Part shown: in pieces, positions 1-5,765 of the stretch | Position numbering within the stretch: the stretch's first letter is position 1 | Layout: every line of letters begins with the position of its first letter | Source of the DNA: an uncultured Eubacteriales bacterium | Lineage (GTDB): Bacteria; Bacillota; Clostridia; Christensenellales; Aristaeellaceae | NCBI GenBank assembly: GCA_900553905.1 | Contig: USFL01000098.1 | Span: 1 to 6,205 of the forward strand | Length of the DNA stretch: 6,205 nt | Direction: 5' to 3' | Translations under genes and position numbers: made by a program | Notes under the pieces: model-generated | Databases searched by the model: none | The model's input: only the letters and a program-made list of their open reading frames with translations | What the model was told of the DNA's origin: nothing

Positions 1-2
1 TC

Positions 3-635
3 ATCGGTAGCTGGGTGGGCGGCTTTGACAGCGAGGGCATGTACTGCGAAATGGGGATCCGCTTCAACGGCGGCGACCTTCTGCACCAGGTGCCCTATGT
101 GGAGTTTGCCGACGGCACCAAGGATTTCAGCAAGTACGGCTCGCAGCTGGGCCGCAAGGCCAGCCATGGCTGCGTGCGCGTGGCCCGCACCGCCAACGAT
201 GAGGGTTTGTGCATCAGCTGGCTCTGGGAAAACCTCAAAAAGAACACCAAGGTGGTCGTCTGGGATGACGATGGGCGGACGCTTCCCTATCCCGACGATG
301 ATCTGGAGGTGTACTACAACCCCGACGGCGGCTCCAGCTACCACGCCACGGCCAACTGCCGCTCCGTGCGCGACAAGTACCTGCCCCTGACCGCCTTCAC
401 CTATGGCGAGCTGGATACCGGCGACTATGCCAAGCTGACCCCCTGCACCAACTGCATCCCGGTCAAGCGCCGCGCGGAGATCGACGAGATCAATCAGGAG
501 CGCATCGAGCTTGGCGAGCTGCTCAAAAACCCGGTCTATACCGGCGGCGCCACCACCGGCGGCGGCACGCAGGCCAGCGACAGCGCGTCAGATAGCTCGC
601 AGGCGTCCGACGGCGTGACCATCACCATACGATAG
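3..635 (+). CDS. L,D-transpeptidase (YkuD domain) with Cys/His C-terminal appendix, 5'-truncated by window edge
   Basis: This is the C-terminal part of a YkuD-family L,D-transpeptidase, which forms 3-3 peptidoglycan cross-links outside the membrane using a catalytic cysteine. The frame is open to the left edge (Ile-Gly-Ser-Trp precede the GTG at 15), so the true start and any signal peptide lie outside. The catalytic motif SHGCVR is at 162-179, with the nucleophile Cys codon at 171-173; an upstream His (84-86) could be the family's other conserved His. After the domain comes a segment with Tyr-His (339-344), Cys (357-359) and a Cys-x2-Cys pair (444-455), resembling the small Cys/His modules attached to secreted Bacillota wall enzymes; metal binding is inferred. 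The final 30 or so residues are a Gly/Thr then Ser/Asp/Ala low-complexity tail. The gene stops with TAG eight bases before a terminator and converges with the recombinase. The family is secure; the biological substrate is not. Confidence 0.9.
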   Translation: MGSWVGGFDSEGMYCEMGIRFNGGDLLHQVPYVEFADGTKDFSKYGSQLGRKASHGCVRVARTANDEGLCISWLWENLKKNTKVVVWDDDGRTLPYPDDDLEVYYNPDGGSSYHATANCRSVRDKYLPLTAFTYGELDTGDYAKLTPCTNCIPVKRRAEIDEINQERIELGELLKNPVYTGGATTGGGTQASDSASDSSQASDGVTITIR

Positions 636-642
636 CATAGGG

Positions 643-679
643 AACCGCCCCGCGTCCTTACCGGCCGCGGGGCGGTTTT
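643..679 (+). terminator. Rho-independent terminator of the L,D-transpeptidase gene
   Basis: There is a perfect 12-bp GC-rich stem. The left arm AACCGCCCCGCG is at 643-654 and the right arm CGCGGGGCGGTT at 666-677, with an 11-base loop, followed by a short T-run (676-679, then GT). It lies 7 bases after the transpeptidase stop. On the minus strand the hairpin exists but has only two T residues after it, so it is a poor terminator for the opposite direction. It nevertheless sits three bases beyond the stop of the 34-codon minus-strand frame. Confidence 0.88.
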
Positions 680-680
680 G

Positions 681-785
681 TCATGGGGTTTCCTGCGCCA
701 GCATCCATTCGATGAACAGGCCATAGCCCATGGTGGGATCATTGACGAACACATGTGTACGCCCATGATGCCCAAAGGCGCTCAC
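681..785 (-). CDS. 34-codon open frame overlapping the recombinase stop; small ORF or 3' remnant of an interrupted gene
   Basis: This frame ends with TGA at 683-681. It could start at a GTG (785-783) that overlaps the recombinase TGA as GTGA. The product would contain HHGRTHVFVNDPTMGYGLF and end IEWMLAQETP. Its composition (aromatics, a single Pro-Thr turn, a hydrophobic/acidic tail) and its GC-ending codons look like a translated protein rather than random sequence. The frame stays open upstream to a TGA at 842-840 inside the recombinase gene, so no longer protein is possible in the present arrangement. The match to a ribosome-binding site is weak (GAAGA). There are two readings: a translationally coupled mini-gene, or the tail of a host gene cut off when the recombinase element inserted. 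I do not recognise the family. Confidence 0.4.
   Translation of the reverse strand: MSAFGHHGRTHVFVNDPTMGYGLFIEWMLAQETP
735..772. repeat. 38-bp imperfect palindrome downstream of the recombinase (candidate attachment or binding site)
   Basis: The centre is a perfect 10-bp palindrome, ACACATGTGT (749-758). Extending outwards without gaps, 15 of 19 symmetric positions pair (mismatches at 748/759, 745/762, 743/764 and 737/770), including the outer block ATCAT at 738-742 with ATGAT at 765-769. Large serine recombinases bind short imperfect inverted repeats of about this size, and their genes often lie next to the site. The central dinucleotide AT is itself symmetric, which is unusual for these sites because an asymmetric core normally sets orientation. 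A protein-binding operator or a codon coincidence within the overlapping 34-codon frame are the alternatives. Confidence 0.4.
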
Positions 786-2320
786 ATCTTCGGAAGCCGC
801 GGATACAGGTCGATCACGATTTTTCCGTCGGCTCCCTTCTCATATTCGATACGCCGCAGGACGGCCTTGAGCAGCATGTTCCGCTCTCGGTTGGTCATCC
901 GTTCATAGCTTTCCAGGAGCGCCTCGGTCTTGGGAATCAGGCTTTCGCCGCTGTCCTTGGCCGCCGAGAGCCGCTCCTGCACCGTCTCCAACTCCGCCCT
1001 TTTCCGTCCCAGCTCCTCAAGCGTGGATACGAGCTTTTCACTTCGTTCCCGGAATACCGCCGGCGTATAGACGCCCTGCTCCACCAGGTCATGCGCGTTG
1101 TCCAGCTGGGTTTTGAGCTTTTCTTCCTCGCGCATAAGGCGGTTCAGACGCGCCCGGCACGCGGCCAGCTCCTCCTCATAGCCCGTAGCGTCGATGCGCA
1201 CGCGATAGCCCGAAAGCCATTCCCGAAGCGCCGCGACGATCTCGCGCTCCACCGCCTGATAATCGGCGCTGGCGTTACGGCAGCTGCGCGCATTGACGCA
1301 CCGGAGCCGCGCGCGGCTGTGCTGGGCGGCGGACAGCGTGGTACGTCCCACGCGCCTGCCGCACCGGGCGCAGAAAATCAGCCCGGCAAAGGCGTTTTGC
1401 AGATCGAACGCCTTTTTCACCCTGGCGGCGGGCTTCCGCTCGCGCCGGATGTCCTGCGTCCGCATGAAATCCGCCTCGCTGACCAGCGGCGGATGCAGCC
1501 CGTCGTACAGCTGGTATTCCTCCATGTTCTGACAGCGCTTGACGCGCTTTTTCACCACGCCGTCCTCCACGCTTTTGACCTGCCGGCTCCATCCCCGGCG
1601 AATCTTGCCCATATAGACGGGATTGGCGAGAATCTGCCCGACCGTGGAATAACTCCACGATCCTCCGTGGCGCGTGGGAATGCACAGGTCGTTCAGGGCG
1701 TTGGCGATTTGCTTGGTCCCCGTGCCGTGCAAAAACAGTTCGAACATCTTCTTCACCGCCTCCGCTTCCTGTGGATGCGGCTCCAGCGTATATCCCTTCT
1801 CACCTGGCAGCTTTACCCGCCGGTAGCCATAGGGCGCGATGCTGGAAATGTATTTTCCCTCCGAGGCCGAGCTGTCCCGTCCGCGAATCAAACGGCGGGT
1901 GATGGTCTTATACTCCCGCCGGCTCATGAACAGGCCAAATTCAAAATACTCCTCGTCAAATTCGTCGCTGGGGTCGTAGACCTTGGCAGGCGTAATGATC
2001 TTCGTGCCGGAAAACTGGAACACCTGGCTGATGTACGCCTGATCGGCGCTGTTGCCGCGCGCCAGGCGCTCCAGGTCCACCACCAGCACCCCGGCATACA
2101 GCCCGGCGTTGACCTCCTCCAGGAGCTTTTGAATCTCGGGCCGTGCGGCGATGGATTCGCCGGAGACCACCTCGTAATAGGTTTTGGTCACGCGGTAGCC
2201 GCGCTCTCCCGCCAGGCGGTCCAAAATGGCCTCATGCCGCTTGAGCGTCTCCTCCACGCTCATTTCGGCATAATCCCGATCAAAGCGGGATTTTCTGAGG
2301 TACTTTGCATACTGTTCCAT
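782..2320 (-). CDS. Large serine recombinase (site-specific integrase/transposase family)
   Basis: This 512-residue protein is predicted to cut and rejoin DNA through a serine-DNA intermediate, as in integrases and transposases of the TndX/TnpX and phage-integrase type. The N-terminal resolvase domain (about 1-150) carries YLRKSR with nucleophile Ser11, the SGESIAARPE segment (53-62) and VVDLERLARGN (80-90) with catalytic-type arginines. A long helix follows at about 125-148. The recombinase domain starts at IAPYGYRRV (161-169). A zinc ribbon is formed by Cys317, Cys320, Cys341 and Cys347. A Glu/Arg/Leu-rich coiled coil spans about 380-460. The length is normal and no frameshift is seen, so the enzyme may be active. 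The ATG has a good site, GGGAGG, five bases upstream. A 47-codon ORF ends 37 bases upstream, and the stop overlaps the GTG of a 34-codon frame. Family assignment is firm; its target site is unknown. Confidence 0.95.
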   Translation of the reverse strand: MEQYAKYLRKSRFDRDYAEMSVEETLKRHEAILDRLAGERGYRVTKTYYEVVSGESIAARPEIQKLLEEVNAGLYAGVLVVDLERLARGNSADQAYISQVFQFSGTKIITPAKVYDPSDEFDEEYFEFGLFMSRREYKTITRRLIRGRDSSASEGKYISSIAPYGYRRVKLPGEKGYTLEPHPQEAEAVKKMFELFLHGTGTKQIANALNDLCIPTRHGGSWSYSTVGQILANPVYMGKIRRGWSRQVKSVEDGVVKKRVKRCQNMEEYQLYDGLHPPLVSEADFMRTQDIRRERKPAARVKKAFDLQNAFAGLIFCARCGRRVGRTTLSAAQHSRARLRCVNARSCRNASADYQAVEREIVAALREWLSGYRVRIDATGYEEELAACRARLNRLMREEEKLKTQLDNAHDLVEQGVYTPAVFRERSEKLVSTLEELGRKRAELETVQERLSAAKDSGESLIPKTEALLESYERMTNRERNMLLKAVLRRIEYEKGADGKIVIDLYPRLPKM

Positions 2321-2327
2321 TTGCGCC

Positions 2328-2356
2328 TCCCTTTGCCGCCGGGCCGCGCGAAGGGA
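2328..2356 (-). promoter_or_regulatory. Hairpin masking the recombinase ribosome-binding site
   Basis: In the minus-strand transcript UCCCUU (2356-2351) can pair with AAGGGA (2333-2328) across a 17-base GC-rich loop. The 3' arm takes up GGGA of the GGGAGG ribosome-binding site (2331-2326). The stop codon of the upstream 47-codon ORF is at 2360-2358, so a ribosome finishing that ORF would cover the 5' arm and open the site. This suggests translational coupling. Six base pairs is modest and could arise by chance in GC-rich DNA. Confidence 0.35.
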
Positions 2357-2357
2357 C

Positions 2358-2501
2358 CTAGCGTCTCTCCGCAGCCCGCCGCCGGTAGGCGTCGGTCACG
2401 ATTTTGCTCAGCCTGGGCAGCCAGACCTCCGGCTCGTCCTCGCAATACTCGTCATGAATGCGCACCACAGAGCGCTCGTCCTCTGTCCGGGATGCGATCA
2501 T
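2358..2501 (-). CDS. 47-residue charged small protein upstream of the recombinase
   Basis: This short ORF starts at ATG 2501-2499 behind GGGGGTGA, seven bases upstream, and ends with TAG. It begins MIASRTEDERSVV, has an acidic middle (HDEYCEDEPE, 16-25), a short amphipathic stretch with WLPRLSKIV (27-35), and an Arg-rich end (YRRRAAERR). It has one cysteine and no membrane segment or signal peptide. It precedes the recombinase by 37 bases in the same direction, so co-expression is likely. Small charged proteins next to serine integrases are sometimes recombination directionality factors or regulators, but I see no family signature here, so that role is a guess. An upstream in-frame ATG (2606) is unlikely because the frame would run through the rseP terminator. 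Confidence 0.6.
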   Translation of the reverse strand: MIASRTEDERSVVRIHDEYCEDEPEVWLPRLSKIVTDAYRRRAAERR

Positions 2502-2509
2502 CCGTTCTT

Positions 2510-2535
2510 CACCCCCGTTTGTCCTTGCAGGGGTA
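2510..2535 (-). promoter_or_regulatory. Possible hairpin over the ribosome-binding site of the 47-codon ORF
   Basis: In the transcript ACCCC (2534-2530) can pair with GGGGU (2515-2511), with a flanking G-U pair on each side, around a 12-base loop. The 3' arm contains most of the GGGGGUGA ribosome-binding site of the 47-codon ORF. It parallels the hairpin over the recombinase site. Stability was not calculated, and G/C runs make such pairings common. Confidence 0.25.
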
Positions 2536-2561
2536 GTATGGGCCGGGGGATGGAAAGTATG
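2535..2561 (-). repeat. Pair of direct repeats CATACT, 21 bp apart, upstream of the recombinase cassette
   Basis: AGTATG on the plus strand occurs at 2535-2540 and 2556-2561, which is CATACT twice on the minus strand, 21 bp apart (two helical turns). Either copy could serve as a -10-like element for the cassette, but I find no convincing -35 at 16-18 bp from either. They could also be a tandem operator. The repeat is short. Confidence 0.2.
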
Positions 2562-2583
2562 CCCTTTTCCAAAGCAAAAGGGC
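2561..2583 (-). repeat. Second hairpin overlapping the rseP terminator
   Basis: GCCCTTTT (2561-2568) and AAAAGGGC (2576-2583) form a perfect 8-bp inverted repeat with a 7-base loop. It shares bases 2580-2583 and the T-run with the terminator, so in RNA the two structures exclude each other. The terminator arms are transcribed first, so termination should win for operon transcripts. Confidence 0.5.
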
Positions 2584-2613
2584 CGTTTGCTTCTTTCGGA
2601 AAGCAAACGGCCC
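2571..2613 (-). terminator. Rho-independent terminator closing the uppS-cdsA-dxr-rseP operon
   Basis: On the minus strand there is a perfect 13-bp stem: GGGCCGTTTGCTT (2613-2601) pairs with AAGCAAACGGCCC (2592-2580) around an 8-base loop, followed by TTTTGCTTT. It begins 11 bases after the rseP stop. There is no T-run on the other side, so it acts only in the rseP direction. It should shield the recombinase cassette from operon transcription. Confidence 0.93.
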
Positions 2614-2624
2614 GCGGCGCATCC

Positions 2625-3686
2625 TCACTGGAAGATGCGCATCACATCCTTGAAGGTGAAAAACACCATAAACCCAAGCAAAAACACATAGCCGCCCAGA
2701 TGGATCATGGCCTCGACCTTCTGATCGACAGGCTTGCGGCGCACGGCCTCGATCAGCATGAACACCAGACGCGAGCCGTCCAGCCCCGGAATGGGAATCA
2801 GGTTGACCAGACCCAGGTTGATGGAGATCATCACTGTCAGGTACAGGAAGATTTCCATGCCGCCCTGCTTGGTCTGCTCGGCCACCAGCTGCACCACACC
2901 CACCGGACCGCTGGTCTCATTGAGGCCCTCGCCGGTGGTGAAGAGCTTGCCCAGCGCCGATACGATGGCTGTTGAGGCGTCCACGCAGGTATCCCACGCG
3001 GCGGGAATCACCTCGCCCGCGGGCAGAGGGGCATAGCCCTGCTGGATCATGATGCCGATCAGCCAGCGTTCCTCGACTTCGTCATAGCGTGGGGTGATGG
3101 TCAACGTCTCTTCCTGACCGTCCCGAAGAACGGTGATCTCGATGGCCGAGCCCGCGCCAAGGCTGCCGATGGCGTCGCTCACGTCGGTCACGGTGCGACC
3201 AGTCATGTCCTGGCCGCCCACGCTAACAAACACGTCGCCTGCTTCCAGACCGCTTTCGGCGGCAGGCGAACCCTCGGTCACACTGGCCACAAACGGCGTG
3301 GCGATCGTCACACCATACGCCGCCATAAGCCCTATGGCCACCACAAAGGCCAGCACCATGTTCATCAGCGGACCGGCCGCCACGGAAATCATGCGCTTCC
3401 ATACGGGCGCGTTGTTGTAGTTGCGGGGATCGTCCTTCTTTTCACCGTTGGGATCGTCGTCGGTATCGCCGAAGAACATGCAGTAGCCGCCCAGGGGGAT
3501 AGGCCGGATGGAAAAGACGGTTTCGTGCTTTTTGCTTTTCCACTGGACGAGCTTGGGACCAAAGCCGATGGAATACTCCTTGACGGGAATCCCGCACAGC
3601 CGGGCGGCCGCAAAGTGACCGAACTCGTGCACCGTGATCAGCACGCCCAGCAGCACGATGGCAAGCAGAATATACAATGCGATCAA
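2625..3686 (-). CDS. rseP: RseP/RasP-family site-2 zinc metalloprotease
   Basis: This intramembrane M50 protease cleaves membrane proteins such as anti-sigma factors and signal-peptide remnants. The zinc site HEFGH is at residues 20-24 in the first membrane helix. The second metal ligand motif NLIPIPGLDG is at 295-304, with Asp303. Membrane segments lie near 2-20, 104-124, 278-300 and 330-346. A single PDZ domain (about 130-200, with GSPAAESGLEAGD) and the conserved SGPVGV (259-264) are present. At 353 residues it is the short clostridial form, shorter than the two-PDZ E. coli RseP. The start is taken as TTG (3686-3684) preceded by AAAGGA at a short distance; it fits the family's N-terminus, which begins directly with the catalytic helix. 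The gene lies 19 bases behind dxr and is followed by a strong terminator. ispG, which often comes next in related genomes, is absent. Its substrate here is unknown. Confidence 0.96.
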   Translation of the reverse strand: MIALYILLAIVLLGVLITVHEFGHFAAARLCGIPVKEYSIGFGPKLVQWKSKKHETVFSIRPIPLGGYCMFFGDTDDDPNGEKKDDPRNYNNAPVWKRMISVAAGPLMNMVLAFVVAIGLMAAYGVTIATPFVASVTEGSPAAESGLEAGDVFVSVGGQDMTGRTVTDVSDAIGSLGAGSAIEITVLRDGQEETLTITPRYDEVEERWLIGIMIQQGYAPLPAGEVIPAAWDTCVDASTAIVSALGKLFTTGEGLNETSGPVGVVQLVAEQTKQGGMEIFLYLTVMISINLGLVNLIPIPGLDGSRLVFMLIEAVRRKPVDQKVEAMIHLGGYVFLLGFMVFFTFKDVMRIFQ

Positions 3687-3705
3687 AATCCTTTCTTGGA
3701 GGGGA

Positions 3706-4875
3706 TCAGCCTAGCTTATGCAGCACCTGCCGCGCAGTATCCCGCGCAAGGCGGTCGGCCTCCATCACCTGCTCCAGCGACGCGGCGGGCAGATGGCCCA
3801 CGCGAGCGAGCGTTTCCTCCACAGTATCGAAGATTCGACCGACGCGCATGGGTTCCTCCCCCGCAGATTGTAACAATTCGCCCACGGCCACCTCGTTGGC
3901 CGCATTGAGCACGCAACCCGCCGCGCCGCCCGCACGCAGGCATTCGCGCGCCAGGCGGATGGAAGGGAAGCGCTCCTCGTCTGGGCGCTCAAAGGTCAGA
4001 CCGCCCAGAGAAAACAGATCCAGTCGGCTGCCACCCGTGGGCAGACGGTCGGGATAGGCCATGGCGTAGAGGATAGGCAGGCGCATATCCGGCGTGCCCA
4101 GCTGGGCAATCAGCGCTCCATCAGCAAATTCCACGCCGCTGTGAATCACGCTCTGGGGGTGCACCACAACCTCGATCTGGTCCGGACGCGCGTCAAAGAG
4201 CCATTTCGCCTCGATCATCTCCAGCGCCTTGTTGAACAGCGTCGCCGAATCAATGGTGATCTTCTGCCCCATGACCCAGTTGGGATGCTTGAGCGCCTGC
4301 TCCTTTGCCGCCGCCCGAATATCGTCCTTGCTCCAGGTTCGGAACGGGCCGCCGGAACAGGTGAGAATGATGCGGGAATACGGATTTGCGCCCGCGCCCT
4401 GAAGGCACTGGAAGATGGCGCTGTGCTCGCTGTCCACAGGGAGAAGCGCATGCTCGCCCACGCGCCGGGCCGCCTCCATCACCAGATGGCCTCCAGCCAC
4501 CAGCGCCTCCTTGTTGGCCAGCAGCACGCGCTGGCCGCCTTCAAGCGCCGTGAGCACGCTTTTGAGGCCCACCATGCCCACCACGCTGACCAGCACGTCG
4601 TCCACATCAGCCTGGGCGGCCAACGTGAGAGCCTCCGGGCCGAAAACCCATTCGCAGAAGCGCAGGTCCGCGGGAATCTCCTCCCTGGGAATGGGCTGAA
4701 CCAGGCCCGCCAGCCGGGGGTGGAACGCGCGCACCTGCTCAAAGAGCTTGTCGTATCTGGAGTGCGCCGTGAGCGCGGCCACCTCGAAGCGGTCGGGATG
4801 CAGCGCAGCCACCTCCAGCGCCTGCGTGCCGATGCTGCCCGTGGAACCCAGTATAGCCAAACGGCGTTTTTTCAT
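3706..4875 (-). CDS. dxr: 1-deoxy-D-xylulose 5-phosphate reductoisomerase
   Basis: This cytosolic enzyme of the MEP pathway converts DXP with NADPH into 2-C-methyl-D-erythritol 4-phosphate, the committed step to IPP and DMAPP, and is the target of fosmidomycin. The 389-residue length is typical. The NADPH motif GSTGSIG is at 10-16 and NKEALV at 121-126. The metal ligands are Asp148 and Glu150 (PVDSEHSA) and Glu219 in NKALEMIEAKWLF. The flexible active-site loop HPNWVMG is at 198-204, followed by KITIDSATLFNK. HPQSVIHSGVEF (239-250) and PDMRLPILYAMAYPDR (262-277) are further family signatures. All catalytic residues are present. The ATG is preceded by AGAGGT, 18 bases after the cdsA stop. It supplies precursors for the neighbouring UppS. 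Confidence 0.98.
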   Translation of the reverse strand: MKKRRLAILGSTGSIGTQALEVAALHPDRFEVAALTAHSRYDKLFEQVRAFHPRLAGLVQPIPREEIPADLRFCEWVFGPEALTLAAQADVDDVLVSVVGMVGLKSVLTALEGGQRVLLANKEALVAGGHLVMEAARRVGEHALLPVDSEHSAIFQCLQGAGANPYSRIILTCSGGPFRTWSKDDIRAAAKEQALKHPNWVMGQKITIDSATLFNKALEMIEAKWLFDARPDQIEVVVHPQSVIHSGVEFADGALIAQLGTPDMRLPILYAMAYPDRLPTGGSRLDLFSLGGLTFERPDEERFPSIRLARECLRAGGAAGCVLNAANEVAVGELLQSAGEEPMRVGRIFDTVEETLARVGHLPAASLEQVMEADRLARDTARQVLHKLG

Positions 4876-4893
4876 GTGCCATGACCTCTTTTC

Positions 4894-5751
4894 TCAAATG
4901 GAAGCCAGCAGAATCACACGGTAGGAATAGACGATGATGGCGGTGAAAAGGATGCTGTCCAAACGGTCCATCATGCCGCCGTGTCCAGGAAAAATATGGC
5001 CGAAGTCCTTGATCTTGCAATGACGCTTGACCATGCTGGCAAACAGATCGCCCATCTGGCCGGCAATGCCGCCGAACAGGCCGCATAGCATGTCGCCCCA
5101 GATGGGCGGAAAGCCCGAAAAATCAGGAAAGCACAGCGTGAAGAGCCTACCTGCCACCACCGCGCACAAAATGCTGCCCACCAGCCCGCCCGCGGCTCCG
5201 ACCACCGTTTTGTTGGGGCTGATATGCGGGCACAGCTTGGGCCCGCCGATGGCGCTGCCCACAAAGTAAGCGAAGGTGTCGCCGCCTACGGCGATGGCAA
5301 ACACCAGCGTCAGCAGTAGCGCCTGGAGGCTGCGCGGCTCGGTATCCAGAATGCCGAACAGGCACATGCCCGGCATAACCACCGACAGCATGGGCAGTTC
5401 GCTCATGCAGATGTCCACCAGATCCGGGTCCTCCCGGCGCATCACCACCAGCAGCACGGCAAAGGAGAGCAGCGCCAAGATGGGGATGATCACCAGCGAG
5501 GAATAGAACATCATCAGCGGCACGGAGATGGTCAGCCCCGCGAAGCTGGTCCACCACACGGGATGATGGCCCCCGCGGCTAATGGCGGTGAGCTCCTCAT
5601 GCAAGGCCAGGGAAAGGCACAAAAACGCAGCCAAGGCAAACAGCCAGCTTCCCACAAAGAGCACGCAGGCCAGCAACGCCACCAGCACCGCGCCGGTAAC
5701 GCAGCGCTGGATCATGGAGGATGATTTTTTTTGCGGATTGCGTTCGCTCAT
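4894..5751 (-). CDS. cdsA: Phosphatidate cytidylyltransferase (CDP-diacylglycerol synthase)
   Basis: This integral membrane enzyme makes CDP-diacylglycerol from phosphatidate and CTP, the branch point to phosphatidylglycerol, cardiolipin and other phospholipids. The 285-residue protein has multiple hydrophobic helices (for example 17-50, 68-104, 117-135, 143-166, 184-205 and 266-284). The family signature runs from Ser239 to Asp265: SMVKRH, then KDFG, PGHGG and MDRLD, with the paired aspartates Asp262 and Asp265. The other conserved block, GGDTFAYFVGSAIGG then PNKTVVG, covers 156-185. The chosen ATG (5751) has GAGGAGG four bases upstream. A second ATG six codons earlier (5769) overlaps the uppS stop as ATGA and gives MNRGGT; it lacks an equally good site. 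A run of eight A residues encodes Gln7-Lys-Lys near the start. The gap to uppS is 14 bases and to dxr 18. Confidence 0.97.
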   Translation of the reverse strand: MSERNPQKKSSSMIQRCVTGAVLVALLACVLFVGSWLFALAAFLCLSLALHEELTAISRGGHHPVWWTSFAGLTISVPLMMFYSSLVIIPILALLSFAVLLVVMRREDPDLVDICMSELPMLSVVMPGMCLFGILDTEPRSLQALLLTLVFAIAVGGDTFAYFVGSAIGGPKLCPHISPNKTVVGAAGGLVGSILCAVVAGRLFTLCFPDFSGFPPIWGDMLCGLFGGIAGQMGDLFASMVKRHCKIKDFGHIFPGHGGMMDRLDSILFTAIIVYSYRVILLASI

Positions 5752-5765
5752 GGTGCCTCCTCGGT

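Larger units (their letters stand above)
681..2520 (-). mobile_element. Putative minimal serine-recombinase element or remnant (ends not defined)
   Basis: A complete large serine recombinase and a 47-codon companion ORF sit between the rseP operon terminator and the terminator of the convergent transpeptidase gene. They are flanked on one side by a palindrome and a gene-tail-like frame. No other mobile-element genes (relaxase, phage structural, resistance or accessory) are present. No long direct or inverted repeats bracket the cassette, as expected for this enzyme class, whose site cores are only about two bases. The listed ends are the gap limits, not measured junctions. It may be a decayed prophage or conjugative-transposon integrase module, or a domesticated recombinase. 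Confidence 0.35.

Noticed and set aside
636..781. tRNA gene, CRISPR repeats or another RNA gene in the convergent gap
   Set aside because: No cloverleaf, CCA end or repeated units are seen. The gap is explained by the terminator, the palindrome and the short frame.
755..2536. A 593-codon plus-strand open frame covering the whole recombinase gene
   Set aside because: It is codon-aligned antisense to a clear recombinase, whose GC-rich codons rarely give antisense stops. The product is Arg/Pro/His-rich without recognisable domains, and it crosses the recombinase start region and intergenic sequence.
768..2564. Short word ATGCCC near both sides of the recombinase cassette (768-773 and 2559-2564) as possible direct repeats
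   Set aside because: Six bases is expected by chance, and the flanking bases do not match. It cannot be taken as a target-site duplication or att core.
2502..2606. An upstream start for the 47-codon ORF (82 codons in total)
   Set aside because: The extended frame runs through the rseP terminator hairpin and low-information intergenic sequence. The ATG at 2501 has its own ribosome-binding site.
4141..4884. A 247-codon plus-strand open frame opposite dxr
   Set aside because: It is the antisense shadow of a fully conserved dxr gene with all catalytic motifs intact. It has no ribosome-binding site or recognisable domain.
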